A DNA stretch of 36,933 nucleotides from an uncultured Eubacteriales bacterium (GTDB lineage Bacteria > Bacillota > Clostridia > Oscillospirales > CAG-272): contig URSW01000001.1 in NCBI GenBank assembly GCA_900550625.1, positions 1 through 36,933 on the forward strand, given 5' to 3'. A model generated the notes under the pieces. That model ran no database searches. It saw only the letters and a list, made by a program, of their open reading frames with translations, and was not told where the DNA came from. Position 1 is the stretch's first letter. Each line of letters starts with the position of its first letter. The translations under genes and the position numbers were made by a program. Positions 1 through 8,440 of this stretch are shown here, piece after piece.

Positions 1-843
1 TTTTATATGCTTTGATACAAAAACCGGCTTTGTGAGCAGTGATTCCGCAGGTACATTGCTTTTGTGTATTACCGAATAAAGAAAGTCCTTTTCGTGAAGA
101 ATGCCGAGAACATCGTCGAGAGAATCACCGCACATCGGAAGCCGAGAAAATCCCGATTCCATGAAAATTTCGGCAATTTCATCGGGGGTCATTTCACGAT
201 TGAGCGCGATAACATCGGAGCGCGGCGTCAGAATTTCTCCGGCAGTCACATCGTTGAAGCCGATAGCCGAACGTATAAGCTCGCCTTCGTCGCTGTTGAT
301 TCCGCCGCCCTCTTCGGCTTCGTCTACCATGGTAATTATTTCGTCTTCCGTAACGGTGCTCTCACCGGGAGGATTCGATATTCTGTCAACAAGCTTTTGC
401 CAAAGCCCGAAAATAAACGAAAGAGGATAGAAGAGAAGTATCACCGCTTTGACCGCGTAAACGGTGGACAGCGCAAAGCTTTCCGCAAAGTCCTTTGATA
501 CGGTTTTCGGAGTGATTTCTCCGAAGATAAGAACGATCACCGTAATTATTACGGTGGAAATCGTGGCACCCATGTCCCCGAGGAACTTTATAAACAGCAC
601 CGTGCTTATTGAAGACAGAGAAATATTTACGATGTTGTTTCCGACGAGAACAGAGGTTATCAGTCTGTCGTAATCATCGTAGAGCGATAAAACCATCTGT
701 GCGCGCTTATCTCCGGAAGCGGCAAGGGTTTTCATCTTTGCCTGATTAAATGATAAATATGCGGTTTCTGTTGCCGAAAAAAAGGCAGAGCAGGCAGTAA
801 GCGCGATCATGATAAGTATCATGATTATACTGTCGCCGTCCAT
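1..843 (-). CDS. HlyC/CorC (CNNM) family transporter, C-terminus cut by window edge
   Basis: The visible 281 codons begin MDGDSIIMILIMIALTACSA and contain the CNNM/DUF21 hallmark stretch FFSATETAYLSFN, further hydrophobic segments with VLVGNNIVNI and IFGEITPKTV, and then the start of the cytoplasmic CBS pair (around residues 210-281, ILTPRSDVIAL and FSRLPMCGDSLDDVLGILHEKD read in pieces). Members are integral membrane proteins implicated in Mg2+/Co2+ or Na+ linked ion transport; the old name hemolysin is not informative. The ATG at 841-843 is preceded by GAAAGGA about 14 bases upstream. The stop codon lies outside the window. A promoter sits at 885-913. Family assignment is secure; the transported ion is not known. 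Confidence 0.85.
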   Translation of the reverse strand, partial: MDGDSIIMILIMIALTACSAFFSATETAYLSFNQAKMKTLAASGDKRAQMVLSLYDDYDRLITSVLVGNNIVNISLSSISTVLFIKFLGDMGATISTVIITVIVLIFGEITPKTVSKDFAESFALSTVYAVKAVILLFYPLSFIFGLWQKLVDRISNPPGESTVTEDEIITMVDEAEEGGGINSDEGELIRSAIGFNDVTAGEILTPRSDVIALNREMTPDEIAEIFMESGFSRLPMCGDSLDDVLGILHEKDFLYSVIHKSNVPAESLLTKPVFVSKHIK

Positions 844-884
844 GAAAAATATATCAGTCCTTTCAATTAATTATATAATGTCTA

Positions 885-913
885 ATTATATAATTTTATT
901 GTCCGATTGTCAA
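885..913 (-). promoter_or_regulatory. SigA-type promoter for the CorC/HlyC gene
   Basis: On the minus strand TTGACA (908-913) is followed after 17 bases by TATAAT (885-890). Both hexamers are exact consensus. It lies between the ROK-like gene and the CorC-type gene, so the latter can be transcribed on its own. Confidence 0.75.
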
Positions 914-931
914 GTGATAATTATATATCTT

Positions 932-2029
932 TCATCCTTTGCCGGAAGTTTCGTTACCGCCGTTTCCTTGAGATTTCTTTTCTTCAAAGAATCGCTCGGT
1001 CGTCTCGTATATAAAACGCTCACGCAAAGCGCACATAATTCCGAGTGAGGCAAATGCAGAAGAACTTTTGTCAGGGCAGGCTATTTGGGGAATTATTTTT
1101 TCGCCGATTGCATAATAATCAATGAGCGATGAAACAACCATTTCGCGCAGTCCTGCTGTATGCCTGTGTATTTCCGAATCAAGGATTATTACGTCAGGCG
1201 CATAAAAAAATATTGCGTTCGCACATGCAAAGGCGACGGCATCGGCATATTCTTCGGGCGACTTTGAATGTGCAAGCTGAAAGTCAACGCTTTTTCTACC
1301 GTGGATCCTGACGGAGCCGATATCGGCATATCTGCCGTTTGCGAAATATACGGGGGTCTTGTTTATCAGCGCGGAGGTACGGATTCCTTTATCTGTTAGA
1401 CAAATGTAGATTATGCTGCTTTTGTTTGAATATTTTTTTGAGGACAAGAGATATTTTAGAGTGAGTTCAATCTTGTTTCCTGCAACGATTCTTTTCGGAG
1501 AGAGAATTTCCCAGGCAATATTTACGGCGGTGCCGCGGCTTGAAACCCCGTCTGCAAAATTTACTTCTTCTCCCATGAAGTAATTATCGGGCATTATAAG
1601 TCCGGCTCCTATGCAATATCCCGGAGAGAATTTTTGCTGTACTTTCACCACATCACGAAGATACATCCGCAGATTGTCATCGGAAAAGCGTCGGCTGTCA
1701 TAACTATACGGTATGATCGCCATGCGCTTTTCACGGAGAGAGACTATATCGGTGGTAAAATTTTTCGAATATAAATCAGTGACCAGACAATTGTATCTGG
1801 GATTTATGAGTACACACAGGGAATGGGGACCCGCTCCGGAGCTTTCCGCACGCGTGTGCTCAGCCACGATCCCTTTACAGGCAAGAAAATCCACAATCTT
1901 TCCTGCGGTCACTTTACTCAGGCCGCAGTTTTCCGCTATTTCCTTTCTTGAAAGATTTTCGTTCAGCGCGATGACGGATAACACGCGAAATGCGGTCTCT
2001 TTTTTCACCGGGCAAAAATCGTACAACAT
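932..2029 (-). CDS. ROK-like transcriptional regulator with N-terminal winged helix
   Basis: A 365-residue protein from the ATG at 2027-2029, chosen because AGAAAGG lies 13 bases upstream; a longer reading to 2092 would start inside the promoter. Residues about 10-60 form a MarR-like winged helix (LSRKEIAENCGLSKVTAGKI). The remainder resembles the ROK/hexokinase fold: IGAGLIMPD, a region like the ROK E-N-D helix, and a segment TDKGIRTSALINKTPVYFA matching the ROK G-x-G-x-G loop area but without its glycines. The DTGxG phosphate loop and the CxCGxxGC zinc motif are not visible, so it is probably a sugar-sensing regulator without kinase activity. Its ligand and targets cannot be read; neighbours give no sugar operon. 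It has its own promoter and is divergent from the BlaI-type gene. Confidence 0.7.
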   Translation of the reverse strand: MLYDFCPVKKETAFRVLSVIALNENLSRKEIAENCGLSKVTAGKIVDFLACKGIVAEHTRAESSGAGPHSLCVLINPRYNCLVTDLYSKNFTTDIVSLREKRMAIIPYSYDSRRFSDDNLRMYLRDVVKVQQKFSPGYCIGAGLIMPDNYFMGEEVNFADGVSSRGTAVNIAWEILSPKRIVAGNKIELTLKYLLSSKKYSNKSSIIYICLTDKGIRTSALINKTPVYFANGRYADIGSVRIHGRKSVDFQLAHSKSPEEYADAVAFACANAIFFYAPDVIILDSEIHRHTAGLREMVVSSLIDYYAIGEKIIPQIACPDKSSSAFASLGIMCALRERFIYETTERFFEEKKSQGNGGNETSGKG

Positions 2030-2063
2030 GTTTTTTCGACGACCTTTCTGCTGCAGTACCCAT

Positions 2064-2092
2064 ATTATACAGTATATGGCACAATAAATCAA
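2064..2092 (-). promoter_or_regulatory. SigA-type promoter for the ROK-like regulator
   Basis: TTGATT (2087-2092, minus strand) and TATAAT (2064-2069) are separated by 17 bases. The start codon at 2029 is about 35 bases downstream of the -10. Confidence 0.7.
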
Positions 2093-2141
2093 TAGAACGG
2101 CAAATGTAAAAAGCTTTTTTGAAATTTTGTGTCAAAAGGAG

Positions 2142-2170
2142 TTGACAAAACAATTAGGCATATGTATAAT
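2142..2170 (+). promoter_or_regulatory. Consensus SigA promoter for the BlaI-type operon
   Basis: TTGACA (2142-2147) and TATAAT (2165-2170) with a 17-base spacer, both exact. It is divergent from the ROK-like gene promoter about 50 bases away. A classical BlaI operator (TACA-N2-TGTA) was not seen; TAATATTA at 2167-2174 is the only small palindrome overlapping the -10. Confidence 0.8.
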
Positions 2171-2242
2171 ATTAAATGTGATGCGTGTTCGTATATATGG
2201 GAGAACCGTTCAAATCACTGAAGAAAGGAAGCAGTTTTTGTT

Positions 2243-2668
2243 ATGGCGACACAGATGAATGTGACTGATCTGAAAACTGAAAACAACGATACTCCTGATT
2301 TTGGAAAGCGTCTTCCCGACGCCGAATTCGAAGTAATGTTGGCTATTTGGAATGCCGTTCCTCCGGTAAATACAGCGTACCTTATGGAGGCCGTCGGCAA
2401 AGGGCGTTCATGGAAGGCTCCAACTCTTATTTCGTTCCTTGTAAGGCTTGAGGACAGAGGATATATTACATCTTTCAAAAAAGGAAAAGAGAGGTATTAT
2501 GAGCCCTCTTCGGACAAGTCCGAGTACATTCGCGCCGCATCCGAGCAGTTTATAAAGCAATACCACGGAGGATCGTTTGTCAGCATGATGGATTCTCTTT
2601 ATAAGGATAAAAAGCTCTCCGAAGAAGATATTGACGAGCTTCTTGAATGGCTGAAATCAAAATATTGA
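2243..2668 (+). CDS. BlaI/MecI/CopY family transcriptional repressor
   Basis: The 141-residue length and the pattern LPDAEFEVMLAIWNAVPPV, then APTLISFLVRLEDRGYI and KKGKERYYEPSSDKSEY match the penicillinase-repressor winged-helix family (about residues 25-95), with a C-terminal helical dimerisation tail ending in EDIDELLEWLKSKY. Family members repress beta-lactamase, copper or other operons and are often inactivated through a BlaR1/MecR1 membrane protease. No BlaR1-like M56 peptidase or beta-lactamase is next to it here. The ATG follows AAGAAAGGAAG by about 13 bases. The next gene begins one base after the stop codon, so the two are co-transcribed and probably translationally coupled. Confidence 0.88.
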   Translation: MATQMNVTDLKTENNDTPDFGKRLPDAEFEVMLAIWNAVPPVNTAYLMEAVGKGRSWKAPTLISFLVRLEDRGYITSFKKGKERYYEPSSDKSEYIRAASEQFIKQYHGGSFVSMMDSLYKDKKLSEEDIDELLEWLKSKY

Positions 2669-2669
2669 T

Positions 2670-3434
2670 ATGATAGACGGCTATTTGCATGAGAGGTTTG
2701 CCGACGCGATTCGCAGCATCGAAATTGCGGAAAAGGATCACGGCGGCATCGGCACATATAATGAAAAGACGCTCCATGCGGTGCTTAAAAATTTCTTTGA
2801 GCCCGATTCGGCGTACCATGAGATTCCGGTTAATAATTATATTGCCGATATTAAAAATTCCGACGGCATAATCGAAATACAAACTTCCGGCTTCGGCACG
2901 ATCCGTGACAGGTTGGAAGTTTTTCTTTCGCTCTCGGATGTTACGGTTGTTTATCCCATAGCGGCTGTGAAGTCGCTTGTCTGGATCGATCCGGAAACCG
3001 GCGCGGCTGAATCAAAGAGGAAATCTCCGAAAAGGGGAAATGCCGCGCAGATATTGCCCGAGATGTGCCGTCTTTATAAAATCATCAAAAATGAGAGGCT
3101 GCACTTTGTTTGCGCGATGCTTGAGCTTACGGAGTACCGTATACGGGACGGATGGGGAAACGGCGGAAAGCGCGGCTCTCACAGACTTGACAGAATTCCG
3201 ACGGGGATTGTCGATATCGTTGAAATTAGGGCGTCCGGAGACCTTCGGAGATTTGTTCCGGCCGGAGAGTTTACGTCAAAAGATTTTGCGTCATTTTCAG
3301 GCTTCTCTACCAAGTCACGCCGCGATATATCTATGTCGCTCAAGCTTCTTGAATACACGGGCGTAATCGAGAAATGCGGAAAAAAACGTAATGCTATAAT
3401 TTACAGAACCCCTTCGTATTTATCGTCTGAATAA
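2670..3434 (+). CDS. Uncharacterised protein: nuclease-like N-terminal domain plus C-terminal helix-turn-helix
   Basis: I do not recognise a named family with certainty. The 254-residue protein has a pattern resembling the PD-(D/E)XK fold: helix YNEKTLHAVLKNFF, strand HEIPV with E51, D60 in YIADIKN, and E69-x-Q71 in IIEIQT, where glutamine takes the place of the usual lysine. A following VTVVYPIA strand fits the same core. Residues about 195-250 (FTSKDFASFSGFSTKSRRDI, then LKLLEYTGVIEKCG) look like a winged helix that could bind DNA. It starts one base after the BlaI-type gene, so the pair form one operon. Whether it cuts nucleic acid is inference; E-x-Q versions may be inactive. There is no sign of truncation. 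Confidence 0.75.
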   Translation: MIDGYLHERFADAIRSIEIAEKDHGGIGTYNEKTLHAVLKNFFEPDSAYHEIPVNNYIADIKNSDGIIEIQTSGFGTIRDRLEVFLSLSDVTVVYPIAAVKSLVWIDPETGAAESKRKSPKRGNAAQILPEMCRLYKIIKNERLHFVCAMLELTEYRIRDGWGNGGKRGSHRLDRIPTGIVDIVEIRASGDLRRFVPAGEFTSKDFASFSGFSTKSRRDISMSLKLLEYTGVIEKCGKKRNAIIYRTPSYLSSE

Positions 3435-3536
3435 ATTCATCGAGCCAAAATCAGGCTTGAAAACATCCGAAAAATGCGTAACTGCCGATCTTCCGAAAAT
3501 CAGATAAAATAAATGAGTGCAAAGGAGAAAACGGTT

Positions 3537-4195
3537 ATGAGCTGGAGTATACAGTCAAGGGGATCGGAAAATTAAGTCTCAAACCGGATCAAACGGTAAT
3601 ATCGCTGACACTCAGGTCGTTCGATAAGATTTACGATAAATCCATGGACGATGCGGCAGAGCACTTGGACCGACTTAGAGCGGCTCTTGTCGGGGTCGGC
3701 TTTGCAAAGGATGATCTGAAAACCGAAGATTTCAATGTGGGCACGGAATATGAGAGCCGTCAGGATAGAAACTGTAGCTACAAGCGTGTGTTTGTCGGCT
3801 ATGTTGTGACGCACAGTCTGAGAATAAAATTCGATTTCGATACACGGCTTCTCTCAAAATCTCTCGGCGCAATCACTGCCTGTTTTGCAGAACCCGAACT
3901 GAGCGTACGATTTACCGTGAAGGATAAAGATGCGGTGAGCACCGCACTTTTGGAGAGCGCCTGCGTCAATGCAAAAGCGAAAGCGGAAATTTTAGCGAGG
4001 GCTTCAAGCGTAACACTCGGCAGTCTCGTATCAATCGATTATAGTTGGGGCGAGCTTCATTTGTATTCACCCACACATTATGAGATAGAGGAGCGCTGTA
4101 TTCCGATGCCATGCGCCGCAGACCACGATATTGAAATCGAACCGGATGATATCGATGTGAGCGACAGCGTAACCTTTGTGTGGGAGATTGAGTAA
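3537..4195 (+). CDS. SIMPL (DUF541) domain protein, start disrupted by an apparent 1-base deletion
   Basis: The reading frame ending at 4195 has family-like sequence from 3542 on: ELEYTVKGIGKLSLKPDQTV then ISLTLRSFDKIYDKSMDDA, later AEILARASSVTLGSLVSI, typical of SIMPL/DUF541 proteins of about 220 residues. The only well placed start, ATG at 3537 behind AAAGGAG, is in another frame and stops after 12 codons (3573-3575). No ATG, GTG or TTG occurs in the correct frame between the stop at 3479 and M at 3644. One missing G after ATG would restore M-E-L-E-Y-T-V-K. The downstream ATG at 3644 would delete the first conserved strand. It may be a real mutation or a sequence error. SIMPL proteins are poorly understood; no signal peptide is visible, suggesting a cytoplasmic protein. 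Confidence 0.75.
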
Positions 4196-4261
4196 GGCAG
4201 AAGAACGGAAAGACATGTTTAAAAGGTGACGTATACAGCAAGAACTGAATTACATAAAAAA

Positions 4262-4292
4262 CAGCGATCGAAAAAATCGAACGCTGATTTTT
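4262..4292. terminator. Bidirectional terminator between the SIMPL gene and asnS
   Basis: CAGCG (4262-4266) and CGCTG (4282-4286) pair, extended by TCGA/TCGA around one A-A mismatch, with ATTTTTAT downstream on plus and a run of six A (T on the minus strand) upstream. It lies between convergent genes. Confidence 0.75.
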
Positions 4293-4332
4293 ATATGCTG
4301 TCGGTTTATATTTTGAGCAGAGATCTCTTGAT

Positions 4333-5724
4333 TTAAAGCTCGCAGTTTCCGACTGTGCGCGGGAAGGGAATTACATCGCGGATGTTTGAAACACCGGTAA
4401 GATACATTACGCAACGCTCAAATCCGAGACCGAATCCGCTGTGACGGACGGAACCGTATTTGCGGAGGTCAAGATAAAAGCCGTAATCTTCTTTTTTGAG
4501 TCCGAGCTCATCCATGCGCTGAGTGAGCTTTCCGAGATCGTCTTCTCTTTGGCTTCCTCCGATGATCTCGCCGATTCCGGGAACGAGGCAGTCCATAGCT
4601 GCTACGGTCTTTTTGTCGGAATTCTGCTTCATATAGAAAGCCTTAATTTCTGCGGGATAATCGGTAACGAATACGGGACGGCGGAATATTTCTTCGGTGA
4701 GATATCTTTCATGCTCGGTCTGAAGGTCGCATCCCCAGAATACCTTGTATCCGAATTTGTCATTGTTCTTTTCAAGGAGATCGATCGCATCGGTGTATGT
4801 GACATGTCCGAATTCGGAGGAGACAACGCTGTTGAGACGCTCGACAAGCCCCTTATCAACAAAGCTGTTGAAGAATTCCATTTCTTCGGGGGCGTTTTCC
4901 ATAACATAGTTGATTATATATTTGAGCATGTCTTCCGCGATTTCCATGTTGTCGTTGAGATCAGCGAAAGCCATCTCGGGCTCGATCATCCAAAATTCTG
5001 CAGCATGGCGTGTCGTATTGGAATTCTCGGCGCGGAACGTCGGACCGAAGGTATAGATGTTGCGGAATGCCATCGCGTATGTCTCACCGTTCAGCTGACC
5101 GCTGACGGTAAGATTTGCGGATTTTCCGAAGAAGTCCTTTGTGAAGTCAACTGAACCGTCGCCTTTTTTCGGTACGTTATTGAGATCGAGCGTTGTTACG
5201 CGGAACATCTCCCCGGCGCCTTCACAGTCGCTTCCGGTAATGATCGGGGTGTGTACATACACGAAATCACGCTCCTGAAAGAATTTATGAATCGCATATG
5301 CCGCAAGGGAGCGTACACGGAACACAGCCTGAAACAGATTTGTGCGGGGGCGAAGGTGAGCAATCGTCCTGAGATACTCGGGAGAATGACGCTTTTTCTG
5401 AAGAGGATAATCGGGAGTGGAAGCGCCTTCGACTTCGACGGAAGATGCATGAATTTCAAACGGCTGAGGAGCATCCGGAGTTTCAACGAGTTTTCCGGTA
5501 ACGATGAGTGACGAGCCGACGTTGAGTTTTGATATATCGTCAAAGTTTCCGAGCTTTTCGTCGTATACTATCTGAAGAGTTTTGAAGAACGAGCCGTCGC
5601 CGAGGACGATGAATCCGAAGGCTTTTGATGCGCGTATCGAACGCACCCAACCGCCTACGGTGATTTCCTTGTCGGCAAAATCGGCGGTGCTGCGGTATAA
5701 TTCCCGTACTGTTGTAAGTTCCAT
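4333..5724 (-). CDS. asnS: Asparaginyl-tRNA synthetase
   Basis: A 463-residue class IIb aminoacyl-tRNA synthetase that charges tRNA-Asn with asparagine in the cytoplasm. An N-terminal OB-fold anticodon-binding domain spans about residues 15-100 (EITVGGWVRSIRASKAFGFI). The catalytic domain shows motif 2 with FRAENSNTTRHAAEFWMIEP, and motif 3 in GFGLGFERCVMYLTGVSNIR followed by DVIPFPRT. The FRAENS and HAAEFWM signatures separate AsnRS from AspRS. The length is normal. ATG at 5724 follows GAAAGGA by 10 bases, and the gene starts 23 bases after obgE, leaving no room for a T-box leader, so it is probably read from the aminotransferase/obgE transcript. Confidence 0.97.
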   Translation of the reverse strand: MELTTVRELYRSTADFADKEITVGGWVRSIRASKAFGFIVLGDGSFFKTLQIVYDEKLGNFDDISKLNVGSSLIVTGKLVETPDAPQPFEIHASSVEVEGASTPDYPLQKKRHSPEYLRTIAHLRPRTNLFQAVFRVRSLAAYAIHKFFQERDFVYVHTPIITGSDCEGAGEMFRVTTLDLNNVPKKGDGSVDFTKDFFGKSANLTVSGQLNGETYAMAFRNIYTFGPTFRAENSNTTRHAAEFWMIEPEMAFADLNDNMEIAEDMLKYIINYVMENAPEEMEFFNSFVDKGLVERLNSVVSSEFGHVTYTDAIDLLEKNNDKFGYKVFWGCDLQTEHERYLTEEIFRRPVFVTDYPAEIKAFYMKQNSDKKTVAAMDCLVPGIGEIIGGSQREDDLGKLTQRMDELGLKKEDYGFYLDLRKYGSVRHSGFGLGFERCVMYLTGVSNIRDVIPFPRTVGNCEL

Positions 5725-5747
5725 ATTATATTAATCCTTTCATTGGT

Positions 5748-7031
5748 TTAGTCAACAAAATCAAATTCGAGTCCGTACATCCGAACGGTATCGCCCTCAC
5801 GGCACCCTTTTTCGCGGAGCTTGTCTATTATTCCGAAATTGCGGAGAGAGCGGTCAAAGTACATAAGCGATTCGCGGTCATCGAAATTAACGCGGTTAAC
5901 AAGCTTTTCAAGCCACTCGCCTTCGCATACATAGGCTCCGTCGTCGTCGCGCGTTACGTTTACGCCTTCGGCGGAGATCGCCGTTTCGTCGATTTCCCCG
6001 AGAGTGACTTCCGGTTCGTATCTTACCGTCGGCGGAAGCTCGGAGAGCTTTTGGTCAATAAGCTTTACAAGCTCGCTAAGCCCCATTCCCGTATAAGCGG
6101 AAATGAACACAACGGGATATCCGCGCGTTTCCGCGGCTTCGAGAAGGTCTGTGATTTCAGTGGTATTGAGATTCGGAAGAGTATCGCATTTGTTTGCAGC
6201 GATTATTCTCGGGCGCGAGGCAAGCTCGGCGGAATAGTTTTCAAGTTCCTTCGATATTACGAGAAAATCTTCGACGGGATCGTTTCCTTCTATCCCGGAA
6301 ACATCGATTACCTGAACGATAAGACGGCATCTTTCGATATGTCTGAGAAACTCATGTCCGAGCCCCGCTCCGTCGGCAGCCCCTTCGATAAGTCCCGGAA
6401 TGTCTGCCATGACAAAGCCGCGTTCCTCTCCCGTGGAGACAACACCGAGGTTAGGCTCAAGTGTGGTAAAATGGTAATCCGCAATTTTCGGACGCGCATT
6501 CGATATTGCTGCGAGAAGCGAGGATTTTCCGACGGAGGGAAGCCCCGCAAGTCCGACATCTGCGATCATCTTCAGCTCGAGCTCGATCTCGGCTTCCTCA
6601 CCGGGGAGACCGTTTTTGGCGAATCTCGGAGCCTGGCGCGTAGGTGTTGCAAAATGACGGTTTCCCCAGCCTCCGCGACCTCCGCGGCACATTATGAAAT
6701 CCTCGCCGTCGGACATATCGTGTATGACAAGTCCTTCCGTCGAACGGATGATCGTTCCGCAGGGAACGGGGATTATAACATCGGCGCCGTTTGCACCGTG
6801 AAATTTTGATCCCGATCCGTTTCCGCCGTTCTGCGCGACGAATTTTCTTTTGTGTCTGAATGTCAGGAGTGTGTTGCATCCCTTATCGACACGGAAAACA
6901 ATATTTCCGCCGTTTCCTCCGTCTCCGCCGTCCGGTCCGCCGTGGGAAACATATTTTTCGCGTCGGAAGGAAACCGCGCCGTTTCCGCCGTCTCCGGCTT
7001 TAACATATATCTTGGTTCTGTCAATAAACAA
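5748..7031 (-). CDS. obgE: GTPase Obg (CgtA)
   Basis: A 427-residue Obg GTPase involved in late 50S assembly, stress signalling and, in Bacillus, sporulation entry. The glycine-rich Obg fold covers residues 1-158 (KAGDGGNGAVSFRREKY, GGPDGGDGGNGGN). The G domain has G1 GLPSVGKS at 163-170, G3 DIPG at 210-213 and G4 NKCD at 280-283. The C-terminal part (about 350-427) is the OCT domain of Gram-positive Obg, with a tail FDDRESLMYFDRSLRNFGI and RMYGLEFDF. Initiation is at a TTG codon (7029-7031); GAGGT lies seven bases upstream and no in-frame ATG fits the conserved N-terminus MFIDRTKIYV. It sits between the aminotransferase and asnS in one minus-strand operon. Confidence 0.97.
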   Translation of the reverse strand: MFIDRTKIYVKAGDGGNGAVSFRREKYVSHGGPDGGDGGNGGNIVFRVDKGCNTLLTFRHKRKFVAQNGGNGSGSKFHGANGADVIIPVPCGTIIRSTEGLVIHDMSDGEDFIMCRGGRGGWGNRHFATPTRQAPRFAKNGLPGEEAEIELELKMIADVGLAGLPSVGKSSLLAAISNARPKIADYHFTTLEPNLGVVSTGEERGFVMADIPGLIEGAADGAGLGHEFLRHIERCRLIVQVIDVSGIEGNDPVEDFLVISKELENYSAELASRPRIIAANKCDTLPNLNTTEITDLLEAAETRGYPVVFISAYTGMGLSELVKLIDQKLSELPPTVRYEPEVTLGEIDETAISAEGVNVTRDDDGAYVCEGEWLEKLVNRVNFDDRESLMYFDRSLRNFGIIDKLREKGCREGDTVRMYGLEFDFVD

Positions 7032-7082
7032 TGTGGCGACCTCTTTTTCTTTCGTCGTATTTTATTTAACGGAAAAGGGGGA

Positions 7083-8273
7083 TTACTTTATCATTTCTTT
7101 TGCGGTCTGAGCAAGAAGCTTGACACCGCGAACGATATCTTCGTCGGAAGGAGTGGAATAATTCATTCTGAACGACTGCGAAGGCATTGACGTATCGCAG
7201 TTGAAGGTCTCGCCGGGAACGACCGCCACTTTATGTTCTATGGCTTTTTTTACGAATTCGGGCTCGTTTACGGAGTCGGGAAGTGTTCCCCATATGAAAA
7301 GTCCTCCCTCGGGTCTTGTGTATGTGACCTCGTTCGGCATGTTTTCATCAAGCGTTTTGAGCATGAGATCGCATTTTGCGCGGTAAAGATTACGTATTTC
7401 ATTTATATGAGCGTCGAGATCGTATTCCGAAATATACTTGTGGCACATCATCTGGAAGAAAATATTCGTGTGAACATCCTCGCTTTGCTTTGCGACAACC
7501 ATTTTCTGAATTATCTCAATCGGAGCGGTGACGTATCCCACACGCATTCCCGAAGAGAGTATCTTTGAGAATGAGGACGAATATATCACAAGTCCTTCGG
7601 AATCCATGGATTTGAATGTGGGTATTTCTTCACCCGAGAAGCGGAGCTCGCCGTAGGGGTTGTCCTCGAATATTATGATATTGTGCTTTTTTGCAACCTC
7701 GTAAATCGCAAGGCGCTTTTCGAGAGAGGTGGTGATTCCGGCGGGATTCTGGAATGTCGGAATGAGGTAGAGCATTTTTGCGTCGGGCGTTTCGGAAATG
7801 AGACGGTCGAGCTTTTCGGGATCGATTCCGTCGATTTCAAGCTCGATACCAACCGTTCTTGCACCGCAAGAGCGGAAAGCGTTCAGAGCGCCGATGAATG
7901 AGGGATTCTCACATATGACAGCATCGCCTTCATTGCACAGCGCTTTGCAGGCAAGTTCGATCCCCTGCTGACCGCCGGAGGTAATGATTGTGTTATTCAC
8001 ATCTGCGTCTATGCTGAATTTTTTATTGAGACGTGCAACCACATCCTCCCTCAGCGGAACATAGCCTTCGGTAATGCTGTATTGAAGCGCCGTCGTTGAA
8101 TCATTGGCAAAAATATCGGCGGATATTTTTGAAAGAGCTTCCACGGGGAAAGAAAGAGGGGAAGGGTTTCCCGCTGCGAAGCTTATTATCGTGGGATCGG
8201 TAAGGCTTTTGAAAATTTCGCGTATTGCAGAGGGCTTCAAAGAAGCAAGTTTGTCGGAAAATTTATACTCCAT
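7083..8273 (-). CDS. PLP-dependent aminotransferase, class I/II (LysN/ARO8-like)
   Basis: A 396-residue fold-type I aminotransferase. Visible marks are the N-terminal FAAGNPSPLSFPVE, the cofactor-contacting SGGQQGIELACKAL, YLIPTFQNPAGIT, the aspartate in FEDNPYGELRF, and the PLP lysine in SSFSKILSSGMRVGY; TRPEGGLFIWG follows near the C-terminus. This pattern fits the 2-aminoadipate/aromatic aminotransferase group of cytoplasmic enzymes that use 2-oxoglutarate. The exact amino-acid substrate cannot be told. There is no N-terminal GntR-type helix-turn-helix, so it is not a MocR regulator. It is the first gene of the operon with obgE and asnS; the ATG has AAAGGA nine bases upstream and a promoter at 8310-8338. 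Confidence 0.88.
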   Translation of the reverse strand: MEYKFSDKLASLKPSAIREIFKSLTDPTIISFAAGNPSPLSFPVEALSKISADIFANDSTTALQYSITEGYVPLREDVVARLNKKFSIDADVNNTIITSGGQQGIELACKALCNEGDAVICENPSFIGALNAFRSCGARTVGIELEIDGIDPEKLDRLISETPDAKMLYLIPTFQNPAGITTSLEKRLAIYEVAKKHNIIIFEDNPYGELRFSGEEIPTFKSMDSEGLVIYSSSFSKILSSGMRVGYVTAPIEIIQKMVVAKQSEDVHTNIFFQMMCHKYISEYDLDAHINEIRNLYRAKCDLMLKTLDENMPNEVTYTRPEGGLFIWGTLPDSVNEPEFVKKAIEHKVAVVPGETFNCDTSMPSQSFRMNYSTPSDEDIVRGVKLLAQTAKEMIK

Positions 8274-8309
8274 AAGGCAAAATCCTTTCGTTTTTTCTTC
8301 ATTCCATAT

Positions 8310-8338
8310 ATTTTACCATAACGGTTTCGGCTTTTCAA
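8310..8338 (-). promoter_or_regulatory. Promoter of the aminotransferase-obgE-asnS operon
   Basis: On the minus strand TTGAAA (8333-8338) and TAAAAT (8310-8315) are separated by 17 bases, about 37 bases before the start codon. Confidence 0.65.
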
Positions 8339-8379
8339 GCCTTTTTAAATGACAAGAAGAAAAAAGCTCGTAAAATCCA

Positions 8380-8408
8380 TTGAAATCCTCATTCTTCGGT
8401 GGTATAAT
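8380..8408 (+). promoter_or_regulatory. Promoter of the MATE exporter gene
   Basis: TTGAAA (8380-8385), 17-base spacer, TATAAT (8403-8408). Confidence 0.75.
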
Positions 8409-8440
8409 AGCGGAGATGTCGAAAAAAGAGGATGCCGAAA

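Noticed and set aside
3537..3575. 12-codon ORF as a leader peptide or site of programmed -1 frameshifting for the SIMPL gene
   Set aside because: No X-XXY-YYZ heptamer or downstream structure was found, and the frame with family-like residues begins before any place where such a shift could act.
4441..5154. Plus-strand ORF of 237 codons opposite asnS
   Set aside because: It lies wholly within asnS, has no ribosome binding site and no domain pattern.
5725..5747. T-box leader in front of asnS
   Set aside because: Only 23 bases separate obgE and asnS.
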